64,000 nucleotides of DNA from Micromonospora sp. NBC_01699 (GCF_036250065.1 NZ_CP109199.1:3472001-3536000); one strand, 5' to 3'; counted from the stretch's first letter, positions 42,125 through 51,607 are shown. Notes: generated by a model from the letters alone, not told the origin. Numbers and translations are program-made.

Positions 42125-43792
42125 TCAACCCTCGCTGGCGGCGTACCCGTGGCCGGGAATCGCCGCGAGCAGTTCGCGGGTGTACGGGTGTGCCGGGCGG
42201 TCGAACAGCTCGGCGGTCGTGCCGATCTCGACTATCCGGCCGGCCCGCATCACGGCCACCCGGTCGGCGATCTGCCGCACCACCGCGAGATCGTGCGAGA
42301 TGAACAGGTACGCCACACCGGTGGTCGCTTGCAGTTCGGCGAGCAGTTCGAGCACCTGCGCCTGCACGGACACGTCCAGTGCGCTCACCGGCTCGTCGCA
42401 GACGACAAGCTCGGGGGAGAGGGCGAGGGCGCGGGCGATCGCGACCCGTTGGCGCTGGCCGCCCGACAGCTGCGCGGGCCGGCGGTCGAGCACCGAGACC
42501 GGCAACGCCACCCGTTCGACGAGGTCACGGGCTCGGGCCCGGCGGGACGCCCGGTCACCGATGCCGAACACGCGTAACGGCTCCACGATCACCTCACGGA
42601 TCGAGAACCGAGGGTCGAGCGAGGCGTACGGGTTCTGGTAGACGAGCTGCGCGCGGCGGCGCAGTCGACGCAGCGCGGCGCCCCGGGCCCCGGTGATGTC
42701 GGCACCGTCGAACAGGATCCGCCCGGCGTCCGGCTCGGTGAGCCGCAGCACCAGCCGGGCCGTGGTCGACTTCCCCGAACCGGACTCGCCGACCAGGGCC
42801 AGCGTCTCGTTGCGGTGGACGGTGAAGCTGACCCCGTCCACCGCCCGTACGCTGCGCCGGCCGGCGCCGGCCGCCGGCAGCGGGAAGTCCTTGACCAGAT
42901 TCTCCACCGTCACCAGCGGCCCTCGGGCCGGGTCGGCCGGTGGTCGGGCGCGGGCCGGCGCCCCGGTCCGCCCGGCGGCCAGGCTCGGCGCGCTGCGCAA
43001 CAGGTGGCGGGTGTAGGGGTCGGCCGGGTCGCGCAGCACGTCGCGGGTGGGGCCGGTCTCGACCACCCGCCCCCGCGACATCACCACCAACCGCTGCGCC
43101 CGGTCGGCGGCCACCCCGAGATCGTGGGTCACCAGCAGCACGGCGGTGCCGAGCTCCTCGGTCAGGCTCTGGATGTGGTCGAGGATCACCCGCTGCACGG
43201 TCACGTCGAGCGCACTGGTCGGCTCGTCCGCGATGATCAGGCGGGGTCTGGCCGCTATCGCTATCGCGATCAGGACCCGCTGTCGCATGCCGCCGGAGAG
43301 TTCGTGCGGATACTGGCGCGCTCGGGTGCCCGGATCGGGCAGGCCCGACCGGTGCAGCAACTCGACCGCGTCCGGGCCCGCCGACCGACGAGTGGCCAGC
43401 CCGTGTACCCGCAGCACCTCCGCGACCTGCTCACCGATCCGCTTCACCGGGTTGAGCGACACCGCCGGGTCCTGCGGGATGAGCCCGATCTGGGCGCCCC
43501 GGACGGTGCGGAACTCCCGTTCGGACAGCCTGCCGAGATCCCGCCCGGCGAACCTGATGCTGCCGGTGTCGACCCGCCCACCGCTGGGTAGCAGGCCGAT
43601 GATCGCGTGCGCGGTCGTACTCTTGCCTGAACCGGACTCCCCGACCACCGCGACGACCTCGCCCGGCCGGACGTCGAAGTCGACGCCGTCGACCGCCGGC
43701 ACCGGTCCGGACCGCGACCCGTACGAGACCGACAGGTTGCGCACCTCAAGCAGGCTCTCGCCGCCGCCTGCGGCAGCGTGTTGTCCCGTCAT
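42125..43792 (-). CDS. Peptide/nickel-type ABC transporter, fused double ATPase (DppD-DppF)
   Basis: 555 aa with two complete ATPase domains. The first (about 15-270) has [18 protein letters not shown] and [12 protein letters not shown]; the second (about 290-540) has [18 protein letters not shown] and [12 protein letters not shown]. Each ends in the oligopeptide-binding type tail ([11 protein letters not shown] and [11 protein letters not shown]). Fused DppD-DppF proteins are a known variant. The ATG at 43792 overlaps the stop of the permease gene (ATGA). The transporter sits in the same operon as two flavin monooxygenases, so its cargo is probably an organosulfur compound rather than a peptide (inference). 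Confidence 0.92.
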   Translation of the reverse strand: MTGQHAAAGGGESLLEVRNLSVSYGSRSGPVPAVDGVDFDVRPGEVVAVVGESGSGKSTTAHAIIGLLPSGGRVDTGSIRFAGRDLGRLSEREFRTVRGAQIGLIPQDPAVSLNPVKRIGEQVAEVLRVHGLATRRSAGPDAVELLHRSGLPDPGTRARQYPHELSGGMRQRVLIAIAIAARPRLIIADEPTSALDVTVQRVILDHIQSLTEELGTAVLLVTHDLGVAADRAQRLVVMSRGRVVETGPTRDVLRDPADPYTRHLLRSAPSLAAGRTGAPARARPPADPARGPLVTVENLVKDFPLPAAGAGRRSVRAVDGVSFTVHRNETLALVGESGSGKSTTARLVLRLTEPDAGRILFDGADITGARGAALRRLRRRAQLVYQNPYASLDPRFSIREVIVEPLRVFGIGDRASRRARARDLVERVALPVSVLDRRPAQLSGGQRQRVAIARALALSPELVVCDEPVSALDVSVQAQVLELLAELQATTGVAYLFISHDLAVVRQIADRVAVMRAGRIVEIGTTAELFDRPAHPYTRELLAAIPGHGYAASEG

Positions 43793-44718
43793 CGCTGGCT
43801 CGCCCACTCCCCGTCGACGGCTCGGGCGATCCGGTTCGTGGCCAGCACCGTCGCCGCGACCGCCAGGCCCGGAAGCGTCGAGAGCCACCATGCGTTCGCC
43901 AGGTAGTTCCGCCCGGTCGAGATCAACGTCCCCCACTCCGGCGCGGGTGGCGCCGCACCGTAACCGAGGAAACTCAGTGACGACACGGCCAGGATCGCCG
44001 TACCGAAGTCGAGGGTGGCCAGCACCAGCACCGGCCCCATCGCGTTCGGCAGCACGTGCCGCAGCAGGATCGAGTACCAGCGGGCCCCCGAGGACCGGGC
44101 GGCCTCGACGTAGGTGGCGTGCCGTACCCGGAGCACCTCCGCGCGCATCACCCGGGCGAAGCCGGCGACGCTGGCGATGCCGACGGCCACCGCGACCTTC
44201 ACCGTGCCGAAGCCGAGCGCGGTGACCAGGGCCAGGGACAGGAACAGCGCGGGGATGGCGAGCAACACGTCGACCAGCCGCATCAGCGTCTCCTCGACCC
44301 ACCCGCCGACGAACCCGGCGACCAGGCCGATCGCCCCGCCGACGACGAACGCCACCGCGACCGCGATCAGGGTCGTCTTCAGCGACAGCGCCGCCCCGTG
44401 CACGACCCGCGCGTACACGTCGCGGCCGATCTCGTCGGTGCCGAACCAGTGCTGGCCGCCCGGCCCCTGGAACCGGTCGGCGGGCACCCCGAGCAGCGGA
44501 TCGCGTCCGGTGAACAGCGCCGGCCAGAACGCCGCCAGCACCACCAGGGCGACGACCACGACGGAGAGCACGAGGCCGGGGCGTCGGACCAGGAAACGGG
44601 CCACCCGCCGCAGGTCGGGACCGCGCGCGGGCTCCGGGCCGGTCGGTGTCGATCCGGTACGCCGGCCGGGGCCCGGCCCGATGCCCAGCGCCGGGTCACC
44701 GACGACTGTCTGACTCAC
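43789..44718 (-). CDS. Peptide/nickel-type ABC transporter permease (DppC-like)
   Basis: 309 aa. A long N-terminal cytoplasmic stretch, then a membrane helix ([20 protein letters not shown]), the family motif [20 protein letters not shown], and four more membrane helices with the EAA loop [20 protein letters not shown]. The GTG at 44718 overlaps the preceding gene (GTGA), with AAGGAG upstream. Confidence 0.9.
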   Translation of the reverse strand: MSQTVVGDPALGIGPGPGRRTGSTPTGPEPARGPDLRRVARFLVRRPGLVLSVVVVALVVLAAFWPALFTGRDPLLGVPADRFQGPGGQHWFGTDEIGRDVYARVVHGAALSLKTTLIAVAVAFVVGGAIGLVAGFVGGWVEETLMRLVDVLLAIPALFLSLALVTALGFGTVKVAVAVGIASVAGFARVMRAEVLRVRHATYVEAARSSGARWYSILLRHVLPNAMGPVLVLATLDFGTAILAVSSLSFLGYGAAPPAPEWGTLISTGRNYLANAWWLSTLPGLAVAATVLATNRIARAVDGEWASQR

Positions 44719-45680
44719 ACGAGGCTCCTTCGCCGGGTGGCCGTGGTGGCCACCACGATCCGTGGGTCGAAGAGTGGATAGACCAGGTCGACGGCGAGAT
44801 TCACGCCCACGAAGACCAGGGCGCCGAACACCACGACGCCCTGGACCACCGGAATGTCCTGTACGGTCACCGCGCTCACCGTCGCCCGACCGATGCCGTT
44901 GCGGGAGAAGACCGTCTCCACGACCACGGAACCCGCCAGCAGGTTGCCGACCAGCAGCCCGACGATGGTCAGCGCGGGCAGGGCGGCGTTGCGCAGGGCG
45001 TGCCGCAGGTGCACCCGTACCCGCCCCACGCCCTTGGCCCGCGCGGTCTGCACGTACGGCTCGTCGAGCGCGGTGAACAGGCTCTTCGCCAGTACCTGGG
45101 CCAGTAGCGCGCCGGTCGGCACGGCCAGCGTGACCGCGGGCAGGATCAGGCTGCCGAGGCCGTCGTTGCCGAACGCCGGCAGCAGATGGAACCGGAAGGA
45201 GAAGAGCTGGACGAGCATCAGCCCGACCCAGAACGTCGGCAGTGACACGCCGAGCGCCGGCAACGACAGCAGCAGCTGCCGGAGCGTACGGGTCGACGTG
45301 TAGGTGGCGGCCAGCGCCAGCCCGGTACCGAACACGACGGCCAGCAGCAGCGCGGCACCGGTCAGCGCGAGCGTCTGCGGCAGGGCATCGCCGATCGTCG
45401 TCGTGACCGGTTGACCGGTCGCGACCGAGTTGCCGAGGTCGCCCCGCAGGGCCCGGCCGAGATAGTCGGCGTACTGCACCAGCACCGGCTTGTCGAAGCC
45501 GTACTCCCGTTTGAGGGCTTCGAGTTGGGCCGGGTCGACGCTGGCCTGGTCGAGTCCGCCGCCGGCCATCGCCGACACCGGATCGCCCGGCAGGAAGTCC
45601 AGTACGAGGAACGACAGCGTGTAGGCCGCCCACAGCACCAACACGGCCTGGCCGAGACGGCCGATCACGTACCGACGCAC
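44715..45680 (-). CDS. Peptide/nickel-type ABC transporter permease (DppB-like)
   Basis: 321 aa. The typical N-terminus RRYVIGRLGQAVLVLWAAYT is followed by FLPGDPVSAM and KREYGFDKPVLVQYADYLGR, six membrane segments and the EAA loop YVQTARAKGVGRVRVHLRHA. The GTG start at 45680 is preceded by GGGAG. It forms the channel with the next gene. The gap to the binding-protein gene is 39 bp. Confidence 0.9.
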   Translation of the reverse strand: MRRYVIGRLGQAVLVLWAAYTLSFLVLDFLPGDPVSAMAGGGLDQASVDPAQLEALKREYGFDKPVLVQYADYLGRALRGDLGNSVATGQPVTTTIGDALPQTLALTGAALLLAVVFGTGLALAATYTSTRTLRQLLLSLPALGVSLPTFWVGLMLVQLFSFRFHLLPAFGNDGLGSLILPAVTLAVPTGALLAQVLAKSLFTALDEPYVQTARAKGVGRVRVHLRHALRNAALPALTIVGLLVGNLLAGSVVVETVFSRNGIGRATVSAVTVQDIPVVQGVVVFGALVFVGVNLAVDLVYPLFDPRIVVATTATRRRSLV

Positions 45681-45719
45681 GATCCGCTCCCTTCCACCGC
45701 TCGTCCGGTCGGTGCCGGG

Positions 45720-47357
45720 TCAGCTCTTCCAGGTGTCGTGCAGCTGGATCCGGCTCGACGCCTCGAAGCCCAGGTCGTGCACCTTCTTGGAGACGCCCAG
45801 CGCGGTGGTCAGTTCCACCACCGGGATCACGTACGCGTCCCGTACGATCAGCTCCTGAGCCTGGTCGACCAGGGCCTGCCGCTTGGCCTGGTCGACCGTC
45901 GCGGCCTGCTCGGTCAGCACCGCGTCCAGCGGGCCGGGCGCCAGCCGGTACACGTTGGCCAGACCGGTGGAGTAGGTGGCGCGCAGGATGTCGGGGTCGG
46001 CCCGGGTGATGTTCCCCCACAGCGCGTCGAAGTCGCCGGCCTGCTGCACCTGGGCGATCTTGGCGAGCTGAAGTTCCTTCAGGGTGATCTCGACACCGAC
46101 CGCCCTGAGCTGTTGCTGGATCAGCTCCAGCGACGGCTGGTTGGTCGCCGCGTTGGCGAACCAGCCGACGGACAGGCTGAGCCGGGCGCCGTCGCGGGTT
46201 CGGATGCCGTCGCCGCCGACCCGCCAGCCGGCGGCGTCGAGCAGCGACTTCGCCCTGGCCTGGTCGAAGGTGAGCTGCGCGCCGAGATCGCGGTAGTACG
46301 GCGTGGTGTGGGCCAGGATGCTGGTCGCCGGCTTGCTGCCGGTCGGGTAGACGGTGTCGACGATCTGCCGTCGATCGAGTGCGACCTGGATCGCCTGCCG
46401 TACCGCGACGTCGCGCAGCGCCGGTCCGGAGTTGTTCAGCCCGAGGTTGAACACGACGCCCGGATTGGCCCGCGCCCGGAGGTCGACACCGCCGCCGGCC
46501 CCGAGCGCGGCCTCGTCGGCGAGGCTGACGCTGCCGATGGCGTCGACCTGCCCCGAAGCCAGACTTCCGGTACGCACACCGGCCTCCGGAACGACGGTGA
46601 ACAGCACCCGGTCCAGGTACGCCTCACCCGGTTTCCGCCACAGCGACGAACCCCAGTTGTAGCCCTTGCGCTTGACCAGGGTGATCGACTGGTTGGCCAG
46701 GTAGCCGTCGAGCACGAACGGGCCGGAGCCGACGACGCCGTCGGTGCACCGCTGGTCCGGCGTCTTCCGTACGCTCGTGCCGGCCACCAGGCCGAGGGAG
46801 AAGGTCGAGGTGGCCTGGAGGAACTGGGCGTTGGGTTGGCCGAACGAGACGACTGCGGTGAGGTCGTCGCGCACCTCGGTGGCGACGTACCCGCTGAGGT
46901 AGCCGGTCGCCAGGCTGGCCTTGGCGCCGAGCTTGAGGGCGGCGTCGAAGTTGTCCTTCACCGCCCGCGCGTCGACCGGGGTGCCGTCGCTGAAGGTGAC
47001 GCCCGGCCGCAGGCGGAAGGTGAAGGTCTTCGCGTCCGGGCTGACCTCCCAGCTCTCCGCCAGCCAGGGCACGATTTTCCCGGTGGCGGGGTCCTGGTCG
47101 GTCAGCGAGTCGACGATCTGGCGCAGCGAGTAGATGGTGTCGTTGCTGCCCACCTGGTGCGGGTCGACGCATCCGGCGTACGAGCCGACCGCGAAGGTCA
47201 GGGTGCCGCCGGGCCGGGCGATGCCGTCCGTGGCGCCGTCGGAGGTAGCGCCGTCGCCCGAACCGCAGGCGGTCAGCACGAGGGCGGCGGCGAAGGTGAT
47301 CGCAAGTGACCCGCGGGCGCGGCCCGATCGCGGCGTTGATCTCACGAGGTTTCCCAT
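45720..47357 (-). CDS. ABC transporter substrate-binding lipoprotein (SBP family 5)
   Basis: 545 aa. Signal peptide with lipobox (AAALVLTACGSG). The mature protein shows the family 5 layout: YSLRQIVDSLTDQDPATGKI, WLAESWEVSPDAKTFTFRLR, FSDGTPVDARAVKDNFDAAL and VRQAIQVALDRRQIVDTVYP. Family 5 proteins bind peptides, nickel and other small solutes; with monooxygenase partners the ligand is probably a sulfur compound. The ATG at 47357 has no clear ribosome site; a GTG four codons later, with GGGAAA upstream, is an alternative. It lies 50 bp behind the monooxygenase gene at 47408. Confidence 0.88.
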   Translation of the reverse strand: MGNLVRSTPRSGRARGSLAITFAAALVLTACGSGDGATSDGATDGIARPGGTLTFAVGSYAGCVDPHQVGSNDTIYSLRQIVDSLTDQDPATGKIVPWLAESWEVSPDAKTFTFRLRPGVTFSDGTPVDARAVKDNFDAALKLGAKASLATGYLSGYVATEVRDDLTAVVSFGQPNAQFLQATSTFSLGLVAGTSVRKTPDQRCTDGVVGSGPFVLDGYLANQSITLVKRKGYNWGSSLWRKPGEAYLDRVLFTVVPEAGVRTGSLASGQVDAIGSVSLADEAALGAGGGVDLRARANPGVVFNLGLNNSGPALRDVAVRQAIQVALDRRQIVDTVYPTGSKPATSILAHTTPYYRDLGAQLTFDQARAKSLLDAAGWRVGGDGIRTRDGARLSLSVGWFANAATNQPSLELIQQQLRAVGVEITLKELQLAKIAQVQQAGDFDALWGNITRADPDILRATYSTGLANVYRLAPGPLDAVLTEQAATVDQAKRQALVDQAQELIVRDAYVIPVVELTTALGVSKKVHDLGFEASSRIQLHDTWKS

Positions 47358-47407
47358 CTCTGTGAAGGACGGCGGGGGCGTTTGCGTACGCGGGTCCGGT
47401 GCGGCGT

Positions 47408-48787
47408 TCACGACGGCTCGTCCAGCGGGGGCAGGTCGAGGTGCTCGCGCAGGGTGCTGCCCTCGTACGCGGTCCGGTAGGCGCCGCGTTCCTGCAACTG
47501 CGGCACGAGCCGGTCGACGACCTCGTCGATCGAGCCGGGTACCAGCTGCGGGATGAGGTTGAAACCGTCGACGGCGCGGGTGCGGACGTAGCGGACCCAC
47601 TCGTCGGCGACCTGCCCCGGCGTCCCCACGAACGAGTCGTGTCCGGGTGCGACCTCGGTGACCAGGTCGCGGATGGACAGTTTGCGCCGGTCGGCCAGCT
47701 CGCGCCAGCGCGCGACGATGGCGAGCTTGTCGGTGCGCTGGTCGATCGGAATCGTGCCACGGGACGGGTCGAGTTCGTCCGGCGTCGGGTCGATGTCGGG
47801 CAACGGCCCGTCCGGGTCGTAGCCGGCGAGGTCCTTGCCCCAGTACTGCTCCAGGAAGGCGATCGCGCGCGGTCCGCTGGTCTGCTCACGCTTGATCCAT
47901 GCAGCCCGTTCCCGAGCCTGCTCGGGGGTGTCACCGAGCACGACCGACGCACCGGGCAGGATCCGCAACGAGTCGGCCGAACGCCCGTAGCCGGCCAACC
48001 GGCTCCGGATGTCCGTGGCGTACGCCAGCGCCTTGTCGTACCCGGTGTTGGCGGAGAAGACCACGTCGGCGTACCGGGCCGCCAGGTCACGCCCACCGGG
48101 GGAGTCACCGGCCTGGAACAGCACCGGTCGGGTCTGCCGGCTGCGCGGCAGCGTGCCGGTCGCGCGCAGCCGTACCAGGTCGCCGTCCCGTTCGACCGTG
48201 CGGGTGCTACCGGGTCGCAGCCACGATTCCTCGTCGCCGGACTCGGCGACCGCGTCGGTGTCCCAGGAGGCCCAGAGGGCGCGGGCCGCCTCGACGAACT
48301 GCCCGGCGCGTTCGTAGCGCCGGTCGTGCGGCAGCCAGCCGCCGTGCCGGAAGTTCTCGCCGGTCCAGGCGTTGTCGGTGGTGACGATGTTCCAGCCGGC
48401 CCGGCCGGCCGAGACCAGGTCGAGGCTGGCCAGCCGGCGGGCCAGGTCGGCGGGATAGTTGTACGTCGTGTTCTGGGTCGCGACCAGTCCGATCCGGGTG
48501 GTCGTCGCGGCCAGCGCCGAGAGTTGGGTGATCGCGTCCGGTCGACCGGCCACGTCGAGCGCGTGCACCCGGCCCCGGTTTTCCCGTACCCGCAGTCCCT
48601 CGCCGAGGAAGAACGCGTCGAACAGCCCGCGTTCGAGGGTCCGTACCACCCGGACGAAGGTGTCGATGTGGGTGTGCGGGGCGGCGTCCGGGTCGGTCCA
48701 GACGACCTGGGGGCCGACTCCGGTGTAGAACAGGCCCAGGTGGACGCGGGCCTTCGGGTCGTACCCGATGGGGTTCGGTTCGCTCAC
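47408..48787 (-). CDS. NtaA/SnaA/DszA-family FMN-dependent monooxygenase
   Basis: 459 aa. A luciferase-like (LLM) TIM-barrel flavin monooxygenase. Family marks: THIDTFVRVVRTLERGLFDA, FFLGEGLRVRENRGRVHALD, AGRAGWNIVTTDNAWTGENF (SAGRxxWNxVT) and GTLPRSRQTRPVLFQAGDSP. Relatives attack nitrilotriacetate, dibenzothiophene sulfone or S-(2-succino)cysteine with FMNH2 supplied by a separate reductase; here the flavin reductase at 56794 is the likely supplier. It starts with GTG at 48787, with GGAGG 8 nt upstream. A clear paralogue of the protein at 53089, in the opposite arm of the cluster. Confidence 0.9.
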   Translation of the reverse strand: MSEPNPIGYDPKARVHLGLFYTGVGPQVVWTDPDAAPHTHIDTFVRVVRTLERGLFDAFFLGEGLRVRENRGRVHALDVAGRPDAITQLSALAATTTRIGLVATQNTTYNYPADLARRLASLDLVSAGRAGWNIVTTDNAWTGENFRHGGWLPHDRRYERAGQFVEAARALWASWDTDAVAESGDEESWLRPGSTRTVERDGDLVRLRATGTLPRSRQTRPVLFQAGDSPGGRDLAARYADVVFSANTGYDKALAYATDIRSRLAGYGRSADSLRILPGASVVLGDTPEQARERAAWIKREQTSGPRAIAFLEQYWGKDLAGYDPDGPLPDIDPTPDELDPSRGTIPIDQRTDKLAIVARWRELADRRKLSIRDLVTEVAPGHDSFVGTPGQVADEWVRYVRTRAVDGFNLIPQLVPGSIDEVVDRLVPQLQERGAYRTAYEGSTLREHLDLPPLDEPS

Positions 48788-48826
48788 GGCACATACCTCC
48801 CGGGCGGTAGTGGTGGGGGTTCCCGG

Positions 48827-49930
48827 TCAGCCGGTCGTGCCGGCGAACCGGTTGGCGGGGTGGGGGAGCCCGAGGGTGGCGCGCAGGGTCGCGCCCGCGA
48901 TCGGGGCGACGACCGACCGGTCGGCGGCCAGCGCCGGAAGCACCCGCTCGGCCAGTACCGGCAGGTCGACGGGGAGCACCGCCGGGTGCAGGCGGACGCC
49001 GTCGACCACGGTGGCGAGTTGTCGCAGGAGTGCGGTCAGCCGCTCGGCCGAACCGACGTGCCGCAGTCGGTCCGATGCCGCCCACGGGCTCGCCTCCGCC
49101 AGTGCCGCGAGCCGCGCGGCGGCCGGCTCGGCCGCGTCGAGCAGGACCTCGACCTCGGCGAACACGAGCGGGACGTCGTCCTCGCGTGCCCGCCGGGCCC
49201 GGTTTGCGACCTGCCCGAGGTCGGCGCCGCCGACCAGGGCGACGTCGACCTGCCCGGTGACGCCGAGGGTGTCGGCGGCGATCACCACGACCTGGCCCTG
49301 TGGTGGTCGTGGGGTGATCAGGGGCCCGACCACCGAGAACGATCCCCCGGTGAAGTTCACGTGGTGCACCCGGTCGGGATCGAGGAACCGGCCGGTGACC
49401 CGGTCTCGGATGATCGCGTCGTCCTGCCAGGAGTCCCACAGGCACCGGGCGACCTCGATCACGTCGGAGACCTCGCCGCGCAGCCGGTCGGGTCCCAGCG
49501 GCGCCGGGCCGCCGATGGTGGCCAGCTCCGCCGTGTCGTTCGTCGCGCCGACGACCCACCCGGCCCGGCCCAGGCAGGCGTGGTCGAGGCTCGCCAGCTG
49601 GGTGGCCAGGTGGAACGGTTCGGTGGTGGTGGCGTGCAGGGTCGGGGCGAGCCCGATCCGGTCGGTCAGGGTCGACAGGTACGCGGCGCGGACACCGGCC
49701 TCGATCCGGCCCGCGGCGTTGCGACCGGTGCCCGCCGGCAGGGGTGAGTCGGCGAAGGTGAGCAGGGCGAAGCCCGCCGCCTCGGCGTACTCGGCGGTGG
49801 CGCGCAGGGCGGCGGTGCCCAGCGCGGCCGAGGGGGGTCGGCCGGTGAACCGCCAGGCGGCCGGGTGGGCACCGTCGCCGTCGGCTTCCAGGGCCAGGCG
49901 CAGCCCGTACCCGCTCGGAACCCGGCTCAT
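48827..49930 (-). CDS. Luciferase-like flavin monooxygenase
   Basis: 367 aa. LLM-fold protein with LTDRIGLAPTLHATTTEPFH, LATQLASLDHACLGRAGWVV and LITPRPPQGQVVVIAADTLG. Its opening (GDGAHPAAWRFTGRPP) and end (LRATLGLPHPANRFAG) match the protein at 51844, its paralogue in the rightward arm. It is the first full gene of the leftward operon. The ATG at 49930 overlaps the stop of a 19-codon ORF (49927-49986) in ATGA fashion. Probable organosulfur oxygenase; substrate unknown. Confidence 0.85.
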   Translation of the reverse strand: MSRVPSGYGLRLALEADGDGAHPAAWRFTGRPPSAALGTAALRATAEYAEAAGFALLTFADSPLPAGTGRNAAGRIEAGVRAAYLSTLTDRIGLAPTLHATTTEPFHLATQLASLDHACLGRAGWVVGATNDTAELATIGGPAPLGPDRLRGEVSDVIEVARCLWDSWQDDAIIRDRVTGRFLDPDRVHHVNFTGGSFSVVGPLITPRPPQGQVVVIAADTLGVTGQVDVALVGGADLGQVANRARRAREDDVPLVFAEVEVLLDAAEPAAARLAALAEASPWAASDRLRHVGSAERLTALLRQLATVVDGVRLHPAVLPVDLPVLAERVLPALAADRSVVAPIAGATLRATLGLPHPANRFAGTTG

Positions 49931-49986
49931 CCGGCCCGTCCCGACCGCCGACGGTGTGGTCGCCCGCTGATGTCTGCGTGTGCCAT
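49927..49986 (-). CDS. 19-aa upstream ORF coupled to the monooxygenase gene
   Basis: ATG at 49986 with GGAGG 9 nt upstream, stop TGA overlapping the next ATG. The peptide reads MAHADISGRPHRRRSGRAG. It is Arg-rich and lacks the Cys leader motif. The strong ribosome site and overlap suggest it is translated and couples translation of the next gene. An alternative is that it is the true N-terminus of the monooxygenase separated by a frameshift; similarity to the paralogue argues against that. Confidence 0.4.
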   Translation of the reverse strand: MAHADISGRPHRRRSGRAG

Positions 49987-50071
49987 CGGCTCAAACCTCC
50001 AGCCCGTACGTCCGGGCAGCGTCCGGTTGCCCCACCTCGGTAACGCCGGGTGGCCCGGTGCCCGACCGGTA

Positions 50072-50087
50072 TTCCTATTATTCCTAT
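50072..50087. promoter_or_regulatory. Tandem TAGGAA half-sites upstream of the leftward operon
   Basis: On the minus strand ATAGGAATAATAGGAAT contains TAGGAA twice, nine bases apart start to start, about 86 bp before the 19-aa ORF. The same hexamer makes up the inverted repeats at 57372-57392 and 61584-61604. It may be a regulator site, a -10 box (ATAATA is AT-rich) or both. Confidence 0.45.
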
Positions 50088-50222
50088 CGTGTTGAGGGGT
50101 TTTCCGCAACGAGTGTGATTCGGCGCCCCGGCCAAGCGCCGGGTGGCGGCTCGGGTGACGCGTCGGGTGGCGGGTTGGGTGGCGGGTTGGGTGGCGGGTT
50201 GGGTGGCGCCGGGAATCGGAAC

Positions 50223-51331
50223 TCAGCCGAGCAGTGGCCGGACCTCCTCGGCGAACCGGTACGCCTCCTCCAGGTGCGGGTAGCCGGACAGGACGAACTC
50301 GTCGATTCCCGCCGCGCGGTACTCGGCCAACCGTTCGGCGACCTCGTCGTGGCTGCCGACCAGTGCCGTACCGGCTCCGCCGCGGACCAGGCCGATCCCG
50401 GCCCAGAGGTTGGGGGCGACGACGAGGCGGTCGCGGGAGCCGCCATGCAGGTCGAGCATGCGCCGCTGGCCGACCGATTCGAGAGCCCGCAGTCGTCGCT
50501 GACCGGCCGCGATGGTGGCGTCATCGAGGCCGGCGATGAGCGCTTCGGCGTCGCGCCAGGCTCGCCCGCCGCTGTCCCGGCTGAGCACGTGGATCCGCAG
50601 CCCGAACCGTACGACCCGGCCACGGGCGGCGGCGAGTTCCCGTACCCGGTCCACCTTCTCGGCCACCAGGGCAACCGGCTCCCCCCAGGTCAGGTAGGTG
50701 TCGGCGTGGTCGGCCGCGAGTTCGAGCGCGGGCTGCGACGAGCCGCCGAGGTAGATCCGCGGGATCGGCACCGGCGGCTGTCGCAACCGCGCGTCGCTGA
50801 GCTGGTAGTGGGCGCCGTGGTGGTCGAAGCGGGCGCCCGACCAGGAGGTACGGACGACTCCGAGGAACTCCTCGGCCCGCCGGTACCGCTCGTCGTGCGG
50901 CAGCGGGTCGCCGTAGCCGCGCTGCTCGGCGTCGCTGCTGCCGGCGACGACGTTGAGCAGCAGGCGTCCGTTCGACAGGCGTTGGAAGGTCGCCGCCATG
51001 TGCGCGGCGAGCGCCGGTGCGACGAGTCCGGGCCGGAACGCGACCAGGAACTTCAGTCGCCGGGTCTGGGCGATGAGCGCCGAGGTGACGATCCAGGCGT
51101 CCTCGCAGTGGGCGCCGGTCGGGGTGAGCACGCCCTCGTAGCCGAGTGTGTCGGCGGCACGGGCCAGTTGCGTCAGGTAGTCGAGCGAGGGAGCGCGCTC
51201 GGGTCCGTCCGGCTGCGCCGTCCGCGTCGCGGCGGCGCCGATGTCGACACCGTGTACCGCTCCGCCCAGCCGCCGGTCGGCAGGAACCAGTGGTACGCCG
51301 GACGCGTCGCGCCGGCTGCCGTTGTTGTCAT
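50223..51331 (-). pseudogene. ssuD: ssuD-like alkanesulfonate monooxygenase gene with an N-terminal frameshift
   Basis: From the ATG at 51331 (GGAAAG upstream) the frame gives an SsuD-type N-terminus, RPAYHWFLPTGG. It then changes to GWAERYTV and stops after about 60 codons. The expected continuation (GGAVHGVDIGAAATRTAQPD, then DYLTQLARAADTLGYEGVLT and PTGAHCEDAW) lies in another frame that has no stop down to 50223. One base missing near 51262-51270 (plus-strand ccgcccagc) would explain it. The rest is a full FMNH2-dependent sulfonate monooxygenase (RLKFLVAFRPGLVAPALAAH, GRLLLNVVAGSSDAEQRGYG). It may be a sequencing error, a true pseudogene, or a protein started downstream at the GTG at 51131 (302 aa, lacking the first barrel strand). 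Confidence 0.75.
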
Positions 51332-51349
51332 GCCATCTTTCCTAGCATG

Positions 51350-51358
51350 CTATCCCTA
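51350..51358 (-). promoter_or_regulatory. TAGGGATAG element in the leftward promoter
   Basis: On the minus strand the 9-mer TAGGGATAG lies about 19 bp before the ssuD-like ATG. The same 9-mer occurs in the other orientation at 51537-51545, upstream of the divergent leader ORF. It could be a shared -10/operator element. Confidence 0.4.
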
Positions 51359-51536
51359 GCGGAATAGTGGGCAATAGAATCGCGTTGGGTCGGTTGGGGT
51401 CGGCCGACCGGGCGGCTCCGAGGCCCGGTCGAGGGTGGTCACGGGGTGGGCGATCCGAGCCCGATCTCGTCGGCCCGGGGCGGCTCATCATGCCTTCTGT
51501 CAGCGGAAACACGACAACAAAGCCCACTAAATCTGT

Positions 51537-51545
51537 AGGGATAGA
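51537..51545 (+). promoter_or_regulatory. TAGGGATAG element in the rightward promoter
   Basis: This is the plus-strand copy of the 9-mer also found at 51350-51358. It lies about 63 bp before the 40-aa leader ORF, in an AT-richer stretch (CACTAAATCTGTAGGGATAG) that looks like the rightward promoter. Confidence 0.4.
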
Positions 51546-51607
51546 CAGCTTCAGGTCGACCGGAGTAGTCTCCGGAAAGGATCTAGGCGCCACAGGAGGT
51601 GACGACC

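Noticed and set aside
47355-47600. Upstream extension of the family 5 binding-protein frame past 47357
   Set aside because: The extra residues overlap the monooxygenase gene in another frame and would bury the lipoprotein signal peptide; the ATG at 47357 gives a normal signal and lipobox.
51339-51344. TTCCTA in front of the ssuD-like gene as a third TAGGAA operator
   Set aside because: On the minus strand it is part of the ribosome site (TAGGAAAG) before the ATG at 51331, and no partner arm lies at the 9-bp spacing.
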